DNA of 64,000 bases from Microcosmobacter sp040493455. GTDB taxonomy: Bacteria > Bacteroidota > Bacteroidia > Flavobacteriales > Flavobacteriaceae. The stretch covers positions 1 to 64,000 of the forward strand of contig NZ_JANFDA010000008.1 of NCBI RefSeq assembly GCF_040493455.1, in the 5' to 3' direction. Shown one piece after another: positions 8,487 to 16,101 of this stretch. The position numbers and the translations under genes are program-made. Within the stretch, counting starts at the first letter, position 1. Each line of letters opens with the position of its first letter. The notes under the pieces are model-generated. The model did not search any database and had not been told where the DNA came from. It saw only the letters and a list, made by a program, of their open reading frames with translations.

Positions 8487-9250
8487 GCCATGAACAAATT
8501 GTTCTGATTATTTATGTGATATTTATCCTTATAGCTTTTGTAACTCTTTTCACAGTTTTTTTTATTTCATTTCAAAAGCGAAAAAACAAAATCCTTATCG
8601 ACAAGTTTAAGCAGCAACAAGCTTTTGAGGAAGAGTTAGCTAAAACTCAGCTCGAGATTCAGGAGCAAACTTTGAAGGATGTTGGTAGAGAATTGCACGA
8701 TAACATTGGACAAATGCTGGCTTATGCCAATATGCAACTCAATGCCGTTTCTGGGACATTGGAAGATTCCGTAAAGTCAGCGATAGAAGGTACAAAATCC
8801 ACTATAAAAGATAGCATACAAGAGGTACGTACTTTATCCAAAACACTCAATAGCGATGTGGTATTGAACTTAGGATTGAACCAATCTTTGGAGAATGAAG
8901 TTGAACGCATTAATAGACTAAAAGGCATTGCTGCGATATTGGTTATTGATGGTGATGTACAAGAACTCTCTAACAAAAATGATGAAATCTTTATCTATAG
9001 GATTATTCAGGAATTTTTATCCAATTCTCTAAAATATGCTGAAGCAACAACGATTGAGGTTACTTTGGATTACTCAGATAACTTAACGGTTACTGTTACT
9101 GATGATGGCAAAGGCTTTGACATCAACACTGCTGAAAAAGGTTCTGGACTTATTAATATGAAAAGCCGTGCTGAACTTATCAATGCTGACTTAACTATTG
9201 ACTCCAAAATAGGAGAGGGGACTTCGTTGAAGTTGGTGTATAAGCTTTAG
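8447..9250 (+). CDS. Sensor histidine kinase, DesK/NarL type (HisKA_3)
   Basis: 267 residues. One N-terminal membrane helix (about residues 18-40) is followed by a short coiled coil. The HisKA_3 dimerisation helix contains GRELHDNIGQMLAYA, with the phospho-acceptor His at about residue 84. The HATPase domain has EFLSNSLKYAEA (N box), VTDDGKGFD (G1) and GSGLINMKSRAELI (G2). The kinase has no extracellular sensor of its own and overlaps the membrane protein at 7773-8486, which may supply sensing. No LuxR/NarL-type response regulator is encoded in this window, so the cognate regulator must lie elsewhere. Confidence 0.88.
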   Translation: MFHYILFQDEEILSHEQIVLIIYVIFILIAFVTLFTVFFISFQKRKNKILIDKFKQQQAFEEELAKTQLEIQEQTLKDVGRELHDNIGQMLAYANMQLNAVSGTLEDSVKSAIEGTKSTIKDSIQEVRTLSKTLNSDVVLNLGLNQSLENEVERINRLKGIAAILVIDGDVQELSNKNDEIFIYRIIQEFLSNSLKYAEATTIEVTLDYSDNLTVTVTDDGKGFDINTAEKGSGLINMKSRAELINADLTIDSKIGEGTSLKLVYKL

Positions 9251-9251
9251 G

Positions 9252-9947
9252 TTAATTCTCACAAGCATCCCAAATAGGATCCTTAGGTAATGGTGCTGTG
9301 ATGCTAATCATTTCTTTTTTTACAGGATGTTCAAACTCTAATACTCTAGAGTGCAGATGAATACTCGCATCTTTATTACTACGATCAAAACCATATTTTA
9401 AATCTCCTTTTATTGGACTGCCAATACTCGATAACTGAGAACGTATCTGGTGGTGTCTACCAGTTTCAAGATTGACTTCTAATAAAACATAATTGTCCAA
9501 TTGCTTCAAAACTGTATAGCTAAGTATCGCTTTTTTACTGCCTTCAACTTCAGATTTAAATGCTGTGGATTTATTGTTTTTAGGATTCTTCTTTAACCAA
9601 TGCACCAAGCGATCAGTTGTATTAGATGGATGGTTCTTTACGATTGCCCAATACGTTTTCTTAGCTTTCTTTTCGGCAAATAGCTTATTCAGTCTAGGTA
9701 ATGCTTTGCTAGTTCTGGCAAATACGACAATACCAGTCGTTGGCCTATCCAACCTATGAACCACACCAAGATAGACATTACCAGGCTTATTATATTTCTC
9801 TTTTAGGTAAGACTTTACAACTTCGCTAAGCGGAGTATCTCCAGTTTTATCACCTTGTACGATATCACCAGCACGCTTATTGACTACAATAATGTGATTG
9901 TCTTCGTGTAAGACTTGGAGATTGTCTTTAGTGGAGAGAACTTTCAA
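9252..9947 (-). CDS. RluA-family 23S rRNA/tRNA pseudouridine synthase
   Basis: 231 residues. It isomerises uridine to pseudouridine in structured RNA. The catalytic motif HRLDRPTTGIVVFA (Asp nucleophile) lies near residue 67, and GRHHQIRSQLSSIG-like and DLKYG segments follow. The N-terminal S4 RNA-binding domain of RluC/RluD is absent, so it resembles RluA-type or TruC-type enzymes. The RNA target cannot be assigned. Its stop is only one base from the convergent kinase stop at 9250. A heptanucleotide repeat tract lies 53 bp upstream of the start. Confidence 0.9.
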   Translation of the reverse strand: MKVLSTKDNLQVLHEDNHIIVVNKRAGDIVQGDKTGDTPLSEVVKSYLKEKYNKPGNVYLGVVHRLDRPTTGIVVFARTSKALPRLNKLFAEKKAKKTYWAIVKNHPSNTTDRLVHWLKKNPKNNKSTAFKSEVEGSKKAILSYTVLKQLDNYVLLEVNLETGRHHQIRSQLSSIGSPIKGDLKYGFDRSNKDASIHLHSRVLEFEHPVKKEMISITAPLPKDPIWDACEN

Positions 9948-10000
9948 AAGATTTTAAATACGTTAATGAGCAAATTTGATAATTTGAAAATGAGTTTTTT

Positions 10001-10042
10001 CACCTAACACCTAACACCTAACACCTAACACCTAACACCTAA
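10001..10042. repeat. Tandem repeat (CACCTAA)x6
   Basis: Six perfect head-to-tail copies of the 7-base unit CACCTAA (TTAGGTG on the minus strand) fill the space immediately after the panB stop codon, which is at 10043-10045. The tract ends 53 bp upstream of the pseudouridine synthase start. Copy number could vary by slippage and change spacing between the two genes. Confidence 0.95.
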
Positions 10043-10861
10043 CTAATATTGCTCCTTATCATTAGGAAACTCAACAGCTTTCACATCATCTACATATTGA
10101 GAAATAGCAGTAGTCATGTCTTCATATAAGTTCATATAGCGTCTTAAGAAACGTGGATTGAACTCATGAGTCATACCAATCATGTCATGAAGTACTAACA
10201 CTTGACCATCTACGCCATTTCCGGCGCCAATACCAATAATAGGAATGGTCAATTGTGATGCTACTTCTCTAGCCAGTTCAGCAGGAATCTTTTCAAGAAC
10301 AATAGCAAAGCAGCCAATTCTTTCTAGCATTTTGGCATTTTCTACCAATTCTTTAGCTTCTTGTTCTTCCTTAGCTCTAACCGTATAGGTCCCAAACTTA
10401 TAAATAGATTGCGGTGTTAAACCTAAATGTCCCATTACAGGAATTCCAGCATTAAGAATACGCTTTATGGAGTCTTTTACTTCTCGACCACCTTCAAGCT
10501 TTACTGCATGGCCACCACTTTCTTTCATGATTCTAATAGCAGAGCGCAAAGCTTCTTTTGGGTCACTTTGGTAGGTTCCGAAAGGAAGATCAACAACTAC
10601 CAAAGCTCTGTCTACAGCTCTAATTACCGAAGAGGCATGATAGATCATTTGGTCCAAAGTGATTGGTAATGTAGTTTCATGACCAGCCATAACGTTACTT
10701 GCAGAGTCTCCAACCAGGATGACATCGATACCAGCACCATCCACAATCTTAGCCATGGTATAATCGTAAGCTGTTAACATGGAGATTTTCTCTCCGTTAG
10801 ATTTCATATCTACAAGCGTTTTTACGGTAATACGCTTATATTCTTTCTTTGCTACAGACAT
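10043..10861 (-). CDS. panB: 3-methyl-2-oxobutanoate hydroxymethyltransferase
   Basis: 272 residues, the normal PanB length. It transfers a hydroxymethyl group from methylene-tetrahydrofolate to 2-oxoisovalerate, the first committed step of pantothenate and CoA synthesis. Motifs: MLTAYDYTMAKIVD, DVILVGDSASNVMAGHETTLP, AVKLEGG, GIPVMGHLGLTPQS and PIIGIGAGNGVDGQVLVLHD. The Asp and Glu metal and catalytic positions are intact. A good promoter (TTG-21-TACCTTTG) lies upstream at 10883-10914. The other pantothenate genes are not in the window. Confidence 0.97.
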   Translation of the reverse strand: MSVAKKEYKRITVKTLVDMKSNGEKISMLTAYDYTMAKIVDGAGIDVILVGDSASNVMAGHETTLPITLDQMIYHASSVIRAVDRALVVVDLPFGTYQSDPKEALRSAIRIMKESGGHAVKLEGGREVKDSIKRILNAGIPVMGHLGLTPQSIYKFGTYTVRAKEEQEAKELVENAKMLERIGCFAIVLEKIPAELAREVASQLTIPIIGIGAGNGVDGQVLVLHDMIGMTHEFNPRFLRRYMNLYEDMTTAISQYVDDVKAVEFPNDKEQY

Positions 10862-10882
10862 AAGTTTTTAGTTAGATTTTAT

Positions 10883-10914
10883 CAAAGGTAATGAAAGCTG
10901 TGCTTATAGTTCAA
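10883..10914 (-). promoter_or_regulatory. Promoter of panB (Bacteroidota type)
   Basis: On the minus strand TTG (10914-10912) is followed after 21 bases by TACCTTTG (10890-10883), matching the Bacteroidota sigma pattern TTG/TAnnTTTG. It sits 22 bp upstream of the panB ATG and partly inside the 3' end of the preceding gene. Confidence 0.65.
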
Positions 10915-11272
10915 TATTCGTGATTGTTGCTAAGGAGTCGCACTTTTTTACAGAGACTCTAATTGGCTTGTCTTTGTATAAGTTGTCAATGTAATAGGTT
11001 TTACAAGGCTCAGTACGTGTTTCACTTTCCGAGAAGTCTACATCTCCATAACGGATAACATCAATAACAATAGTAGAATCCAAGTCGTGTTTCTTCATAG
11101 ATTCTTTTGCAGCATCGCTATAGACTTTCTTCAAACCTGCCAAATGCTTTACAGTTCTTGCATTAGGGCCATAATCGCAAGAGGCTTTTTTTCCACCAAG
11201 GAAAAAGAACAATACAATTAAACCAATAGCAAAACCACCTAAATAATAACCAAGACGATTTATAAATTTCAT
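10904..11272 (-). CDS. DUF4258-like membrane-anchored protein
   Basis: 122 residues. The N-terminal membrane helix is LGYYLGGFAIGLIVLFFFLG, and it is followed by a small domain. The segment from about residue 45 (HLAGLKKVYSDAAKESMKKH ... IVIDVIRYGDVDFSES) resembles the DUF4258 fold, a small RNase-toxin-like domain. The usual catalytic pattern cannot be confirmed, so toxin activity should not be assumed. It starts 8 bp after the alanine dehydrogenase stop and is probably co-transcribed with that gene. Confidence 0.7.
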   Translation of the reverse strand: MKFINRLGYYLGGFAIGLIVLFFFLGGKKASCDYGPNARTVKHLAGLKKVYSDAAKESMKKHDLDSTIVIDVIRYGDVDFSESETRTEPCKTYYIDNLYKDKPIRVSVKKCDSLATITNIEL

Positions 11273-11280
11273 TAAATGGA

Positions 11281-12480
11281 TTAAAAAATTAGTAGATTAA
11301 CATCACTATGCTTTAGGTCGAACCATTCACCAACTGATTTGTTGGTTAAAATTCCGTGGTAAAAATACAACCCATTTTTCAATCCTTTGTCAAAACGAAG
11401 TGCATTTTCTATACCGCCGTTTTCGGCAATTTCTATAAGGTAAGGTGTAAAGATGTTACTAATGGATACTGAAGAAGATCTGGAGTATCTGGCTGGAATA
11501 TTGGGCACACAATAGTGTGTGATGCCATTATAATCAAAAGTAGGATGATCGTGCGTAGTCACTTCACTAGTTTCAAAACAGCCACCCATGTCTATACTTA
11601 CGTCAATAATCACAGCACCTCGTTTCATTTCGTTGACCATTTCTTCGGTAACGATTACTGGAGCTCTGTTAGTTCCACGTATAGCACCAATGGCAACGTC
11701 GCAACGTTTTAAAGCTTTCAATAAGTTTTTTGGTTGCATGGTAGACGTATAGATCGTTCTTCCAAGGTTGGTTTGCAAACAGCGCAACTTGGTTAGAGAA
11801 TTATCAAATACTTTGACGTTAGCACCTAAACCTAGCGCCGAACGCGAAGCAAACTCGCCAACAGTACCAGCACCAAGAATAACCACTTCGGTAGGCGGTA
11901 CACCACTGATATTACCAAGCATTAGCCCGTTTCCGCCATTGACATTAGATAATAATTCGGACGCAATAAGAATTGAAGCCGTTCCAGCTATTTCACTCAA
12001 AGAACGTACTGCAGGATATGTGCCATCGTCATCCTTAATAAACTCAAATGCCAAAGCGGTAATTCGCTTGGATGCTAAAGCTTCAAAATAAGCTTTGTTT
12101 TGTGTCTTAAGCTGTAAGGCAGAAATGAGTAATGTCTGCGGATTGATAAGTTTTATTTCATCAATAGAAGGCGGTTCAACTTTAAGAATAATAGGGCAGG
12201 AGAATACTTTTGCTGTATCCTTTGTGACTTCTGCACCAGCTTCACTATAGTCTTTATTTTTAAAATTGGCACCATCACCTGCACCAGATTCAATCATAAC
12301 ACGATGACCATTAGCAACCAATGCTGATACAGCATCTGGTGTAAGGCAAACACGTTTTTCTTGAAAATGGGTTTCTTTTGGAATACCGATGAACAGGTCA
12401 CCCTTTTTTTTAAGTATTTCGAGAGTCTCTTCTTGAGGAAGTAATTGCTCTTTCGTAAAAGGCGATAATGATTTACTCAT
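11281..12480 (-). CDS. ald: Alanine dehydrogenase (AlaDh/PNT family)
   Basis: 399 residues. It interconverts L-alanine and pyruvate plus ammonia with NAD(H). The N-terminal AlaDh/PNT domain shows GIPKETHFQEKRVCLTPDAV and GAGDGANFKNKDYSEAGAE. The Rossmann NAD site is VVILGAGTVGEFASRSALGLGA at about residues 200-220. The C-terminal part has GGCFETSEVTTHDHPTF and YCVPNIPARYSRSSS. Compared with B. subtilis Ald it has an N-terminal extension of about 30 residues, which I recall as common in Flavobacteriaceae. Saccharopine dehydrogenase-like family members are the main alternative. Confidence 0.88.
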   Translation of the reverse strand: MSKSLSPFTKEQLLPQEETLEILKKKGDLFIGIPKETHFQEKRVCLTPDAVSALVANGHRVMIESGAGDGANFKNKDYSEAGAEVTKDTAKVFSCPIILKVEPPSIDEIKLINPQTLLISALQLKTQNKAYFEALASKRITALAFEFIKDDDGTYPAVRSLSEIAGTASILIASELLSNVNGGNGLMLGNISGVPPTEVVILGAGTVGEFASRSALGLGANVKVFDNSLTKLRCLQTNLGRTIYTSTMQPKNLLKALKRCDVAIGAIRGTNRAPVIVTEEMVNEMKRGAVIIDVSIDMGGCFETSEVTTHDHPTFDYNGITHYCVPNIPARYSRSSSVSISNIFTPYLIEIAENGGIENALRFDKGLKNGLYFYHGILTNKSVGEWFDLKHSDVNLLIF

Positions 12481-12561
12481 TAGTGATCTGAATTAATAAA
12501 TTCAAATTACGAATAATATTTCGGTTGTTAAAACTTAGTAAGATAAATAGCGTATCGTGAA

Positions 12562-12789
12562 TTACTGATTCTCGTATAAATGTCCTTCTCTGAAGTCTTT
12601 ATATTTGGAATCAGACTTTGCATCGAAAGGATTAGATTCGAGCAAACGCTTATTTTCTGCTTTTAACTTGTACATTTTTACCACTGCAACAATGATAAAA
12701 AATGCGAATATGGTCGCTGTAACGATAAGAATTATAGTAAGTTGCTTAGTCGTCACAAGTAGGCTAATATTAGTGAGAGACGTCGTCAT
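12562..12789 (-). CDS. Small single-pass membrane protein
   Basis: 75 residues. One long membrane helix (LTIILIVTATIFAFFIIVAVV) is followed by a charged cytoplasmic tail (KMYKLKAENKRLLESNPFDA ... KYKDFREGHLYENQ). I do not recognise the family. It sits 81 bp upstream of ald on the same strand, so it may be the first gene of that transcript. Confidence 0.6.
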   Translation of the reverse strand: MTTSLTNISLLVTTKQLTIILIVTATIFAFFIIVAVVKMYKLKAENKRLLESNPFDAKSDSKYKDFREGHLYENQ

Positions 12790-13142
12790 AATAGATTTGG
12801 ATTATAAGGCTAATATACAATTTAAATCGAATTGTTAACTATTTCAATTTAAAAATATTAACAAAAAATAAGACCAGTTTTGTTAGTAACTCATCGCAAA
12901 CGTTATAATTACTATAAGTTGCTGTAAATCAGTAATTGCGAAAATAAAGTAAGTGCTTTTGGAATATTGTCAGTTTTTTACTTCAAAATCGATAAAAATT
13001 CAATAAAAATCGCTCAAATCCATTTCTGTAACATTTTATATTTTTTTGATACCTATATTTTAGAAATTTCATTTTAAGGAATGGTTTTTTTTACCGAAAT
13101 TGCTTGTCCTTAAAATTTGTATAACCATTAATTCATTAATAA
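12790..13142. other. AT-rich divergent intergenic region
   Basis: This 353-bp gap lies between the divergent small membrane protein gene and the coiled-coil gene that opens the AAA+ cluster. It is very AT-rich and has no convincing ORF, tRNA or strong hairpin. It should hold the promoters for both directions. Candidate weak -7 elements exist, but none matches TAnnTTTG well enough to report. Confidence 0.5.
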
Positions 13143-14489
13143 ATGTCTGATGATTTTGATTTATTAGAGACTAACTCTCAAGAAAAACAAGAAAAAGTTG
13201 ATGTAAACTGGGGAAAAGCGATTGACCAAATGAAGTCTAAGCTTGCTCAGGAGGATGATCCGGAGATGCGTCAAAAGATCTTAAATGCGACCTTGGACGA
13301 TGTTGTTCATATGGCCGAAAAAGATAGAACTACGCTTTTAGATGCCATAAAGGACCTTACGGATTATCAAGATGAAGTAGGAATTATCTTTGAAGGGTTT
13401 TCTGCATTAAATGCTGAAGAGCAAAAAGTCATCGACGATGCGATAAAGCGCTTAGAGCGTGCGAAGGTTGAATTAGAAGATGCTGAAAGCAAACCAGATA
13501 CCTGGTGGAATAACCTTTGGGGGCGAAAAAGCAAAATCAAAAATGCACAGCAAGAGCTAAAAGATGCACAAAAGAATCGTGCTTCTGCTGATAATAAGGC
13601 TAAAGCAATGTTTCAGCAGCGTATCGAAACAGCAGATATTCAAACGTTGTTAAATGAATTATCCTTCAAGAGTCAGGCTGCTGTAAAGCGATTAAAAGAT
13701 CGTGAGCTTGAAATCAAAGAAGTAGAAGACCGTTTGCAAGATGCTATCGTAGAGGCAAGTAAGAATCATACAAAGGCTTTAGAAAAGAAAGCTGAAGTTG
13801 AAGATAAATTAGAAGCGGAATATGCACTACTTAAGCAGGCTAGACAAGCTTTAGAAGATGTTGCGGATAAGCAGTCTACGGAATATTCGGATGCATTAGC
13901 TAAAGTTACTAAACTAGAGCAAACAGTAGAAGAACTAGAAGGTCTTAAGAATGCGTATACAACCTTAGCAGCGAGTAAGGATAGTTTCGTGCACAAGCAC
14001 AACCTTACCATTAAAGTACTAACGTCTCTAAGAAGTAACCTGCAAACACATCGTGCAAAACTGAAGAGTGATACAGATGAGCGTCTAAAATATTATGATG
14101 GTTATGTTGTAGCACTTAAGGCAAGAACAGACCAGGAGTTTGCTGCGATATTAGAGCATCTTGGTGTGAAGACTGATGAGCACATTGGAGAAACACTTGC
14201 TGCAATGCATACTGCTAGTGCTAAGGCACGTCAGGAAATGATGGATAATATTCCTGTACATGAAAAAGTGATGCAAGGCGTATATAGTACTTATGCTGAA
14301 GCGTTACAGGAAATTAGAAATAAAGATGTTGAAATCCAGAAAAACTTCTCTGAGCGCTATGGTATTGATATGAAGGAAATCTTCGAAGAATACTATAAAG
14401 CTGATGGAACTGCACCTTCAGGAGATGATGGAGAGCCATCTGGAGAAGGCAAGCCAGAAGATTCTGGAGATGATGATTTATTAGGATAA
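13143..14489 (+). CDS. Long coiled-coil protein opening the AAA+ cluster
   Basis: 448 residues, strongly acidic and almost entirely helical, with no signal peptide. A 130-residue N-terminal region (DDPEMRQKILNATLDDVV; LLDAIKDLTDYQDEVGIIF) leads into long heptad-rich stretches at about residues 95-320. Between them is a Trp-rich insert (KPDTWWNNLWGRKSKIKNAQ) that could be amphipathic and touch membrane. The last 30 residues are Gly/Asp/Glu-rich and disordered. Similar proteins are sometimes labelled microtubule-binding, which is only a coiled-coil artefact. TelA-type or PspA/ESCRT-III-like scaffolds are possible analogues, not established. It is followed by an intrinsic terminator and then the other cluster genes. 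Confidence 0.8.
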   Translation: MSDDFDLLETNSQEKQEKVDVNWGKAIDQMKSKLAQEDDPEMRQKILNATLDDVVHMAEKDRTTLLDAIKDLTDYQDEVGIIFEGFSALNAEEQKVIDDAIKRLERAKVELEDAESKPDTWWNNLWGRKSKIKNAQQELKDAQKNRASADNKAKAMFQQRIETADIQTLLNELSFKSQAAVKRLKDRELEIKEVEDRLQDAIVEASKNHTKALEKKAEVEDKLEAEYALLKQARQALEDVADKQSTEYSDALAKVTKLEQTVEELEGLKNAYTTLAASKDSFVHKHNLTIKVLTSLRSNLQTHRAKLKSDTDERLKYYDGYVVALKARTDQEFAAILEHLGVKTDEHIGETLAAMHTASAKARQEMMDNIPVHEKVMQGVYSTYAEALQEIRNKDVEIQKNFSERYGIDMKEIFEEYYKADGTAPSGDDGEPSGEGKPEDSGDDDLLG

Positions 14490-14513
14490 TTAGCTACTTT
14501 CATAAACACTGAG

Positions 14514-14547
14514 CCTGATAGTGGTAAAACACTATCAGGTTTTAATT
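14514..14547 (+). terminator. Intrinsic terminator inside the AAA+ cluster
   Basis: A perfect 10-bp stem, CCTGATAGTG (14514-14523) with CACTATCAGG (14530-14539), has a six-base loop GTAAAA and is followed by TTTTAATT. It lies 24 bp after the coiled-coil gene stop and 25 bp before the next start. Partial read-through would yield more coiled-coil protein than downstream products. Confidence 0.88.
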
Positions 14548-14572
14548 ACTTTAAATTGTACCTCATTTACGT

Positions 14573-15610
14573 ATGATTGTTACACCATTAGATTCTGCTG
14601 AACTCGATTCAAAAGATCAATACATCTTCTATCATAAGATGGTAGATTTTGCATTGAAAGAGTTGATTGTAGGTGTTCAGCACGAAAACCTAAGCAATAA
14701 GCAAGAATTACAATTGTTCAAGCAATATTCAGATTTGCTGTTGTATTCTATTGAAGCAATGCGTGTAAAATATATGTATGATGATGAGGACAATATGAAG
14801 ATTGATCTTACGGATTCTGGATTTCCAAACTATTTGGAGTTTCGCTATCTCTTTAATGATTTAGAACTAAGAGATCAGCATATTCGAAAATTACCAGATT
14901 TAGATCAACTTAAAGAGGATTTTCTCGATACGCTTATGCGTCGAAAGCAACCTGTAAAGAAGCGTAAACTCTTTGAAGCTGCTTCGATTGCCTATTATAC
15001 CTCTGTAAAAAAGGAATATATCTTTAATCGTTTTGTACAAGGCAAAGTCTTCAAGACACCAAAAAACTTCAGTGCTGAGTTTATGACCAGTTGGAGTTTC
15101 TACGATGTAGCTCACAATAGACCTTTTATTTGTTTCCTGTATTTTGACTATGACGGCAGAGATGTCAAAGATTATAAAGACGAAATCTACGAAGCCCTAA
15201 AGCAAACAGCGGATAGAGAAATGTCCATGGACGCAATGGCTTATGCCATAGACAGACGTTTAGAAAAGGTAAGACCAAGAATTATCAAGCGTATAGATGT
15301 AGGTCCCTTACACAACGTCTTTGCAAAGGATGAACATGAAATCACACATGCGATTTTGGATGGTATATCTAAGAAAGAAATTCCTTTGGAGTCCTACGCA
15401 GTTTCATTCAGAATAGACGAAATATCATCAAGTTCAGAATTCAAACAAGGTAGTTTTTTCAACAAGCAGATATTTCAAAAATGGAATGATCCTACAAGAG
15501 AGCAATATGTATTTGCACCACATAGGATTATTCAAATGTTATATAACAAAACGCCAGAACTAATGAATGGTTTGGCTAAGCCTCCATTTCAAGTGGCAGA
15601 TTTAAAGTAG
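14573..15610 (+). CDS. Uncharacterised soluble protein of the AAA+ cluster
   Basis: 345 residues, cytosolic, no signal peptide or membrane helix. The N-terminal half is helical and charged (YHKMVDFALKELIVGVQHEN). The C-terminal half mixes strands and helices (NRPFICFLYFDYDGRDVKDY, YAVSFRIDEISSSSEF, PHRIIQMLYNKTPEL). I do not recognise a domain. It begins just after the intrinsic terminator and precedes a membrane protein and the AAA+ ATPase on the same strand. It may be an adaptor or regulator of that ATPase, by context only. Confidence 0.75.
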   Translation: MIVTPLDSAELDSKDQYIFYHKMVDFALKELIVGVQHENLSNKQELQLFKQYSDLLLYSIEAMRVKYMYDDEDNMKIDLTDSGFPNYLEFRYLFNDLELRDQHIRKLPDLDQLKEDFLDTLMRRKQPVKKRKLFEAASIAYYTSVKKEYIFNRFVQGKVFKTPKNFSAEFMTSWSFYDVAHNRPFICFLYFDYDGRDVKDYKDEIYEALKQTADREMSMDAMAYAIDRRLEKVRPRIIKRIDVGPLHNVFAKDEHEITHAILDGISKKEIPLESYAVSFRIDEISSSSEFKQGSFFNKQIFQKWNDPTREQYVFAPHRIIQMLYNKTPELMNGLAKPPFQVADLK

Positions 15611-15619
15611 TAATTGTAA

Positions 15620-16066
15620 TTGAAAAAAGAGTTTAGATATAGACCTCCTTTTAACTATCTAATACAGATAGTATTAGGCTTTTTATTGGGTTCTTTGTTG
15701 TTAAGCAATATAATAATCATAGAAGGTAAGGAATGGTGGTTCTATACTTTGTTGTTTTTTGGAACATTGTTTTTTTACGGTTACGGATATTTATTCTATA
15801 AGAGATGTTTTTCTAATTTAAAAGGTTATAAAATTAGGTTAACTGATTCAACTTTATTTATGCCATTCATGGATCAAGGAGTACTTATATCCATTAGATA
15901 TTCTGATATAGACGATATTGATTTAGGAAATTACTCTGATACTGAAGTATTAGGTGTAATTTCTTCAAAAGGAGTTTTAGAAATCGAGAAGATTTGGATG
16001 AAGAAAAAGGAGTACAACGAATTACACAAGATATTAAACGAAAAAGTAAAAGGAATTAGAACTTAG
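15620..16066 (+). CDS. Two-helix membrane protein with a small C-terminal domain
   Basis: 148 residues, with a TTG start ten bases after the previous stop; no in-frame ATG is nearby. Two membrane helices (YLIQIVLGFLLGSLLLSNIII and WWFYTLLFFGTLFFYGYGYL) are followed by about 85 cytosolic residues (LKGYKIRLTDSTLFMPF ... VLGVISSKGVLEIEKIW) that look like a PH-like beta domain, as in the STM3941-type family. The TTG start and more AT-rich codon use differ from the flanking cluster genes, so it may be a later addition to the cluster. Confidence 0.65.
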   Translation: MKKEFRYRPPFNYLIQIVLGFLLGSLLLSNIIIIEGKEWWFYTLLFFGTLFFYGYGYLFYKRCFSNLKGYKIRLTDSTLFMPFMDQGVLISIRYSDIDDIDLGNYSDTEVLGVISSKGVLEIEKIWMKKKEYNELHKILNEKVKGIRT

Positions 16067-16101
16067 ATTTATAACTTTTTACTTATAACTTGAAACTATA
16101 C

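Noticed and set aside
10001..10042. TTAGGTG repeats as telomere-like sequence
   Set aside because: Only six copies lie between two ordinary housekeeping genes of a bacterial chromosome; similarity to telomere units is coincidental.
10001..10042. CRISPR array
   Set aside because: The units are 7 bases without spacers, and there are no cas genes. The core repeats at 35701 also lack regular repeat/spacer structure.
10904..11272. DUF4258-like protein as toxin of a toxin-antitoxin pair
   Set aside because: It is membrane-anchored, linked to alanine dehydrogenase, and has no antitoxin-like neighbour.
13143..14489. Microtubule-binding function for the coiled-coil protein
   Set aside because: Such labels arise from coiled-coil similarity; no tubulin-like gene or binding motif is visible.
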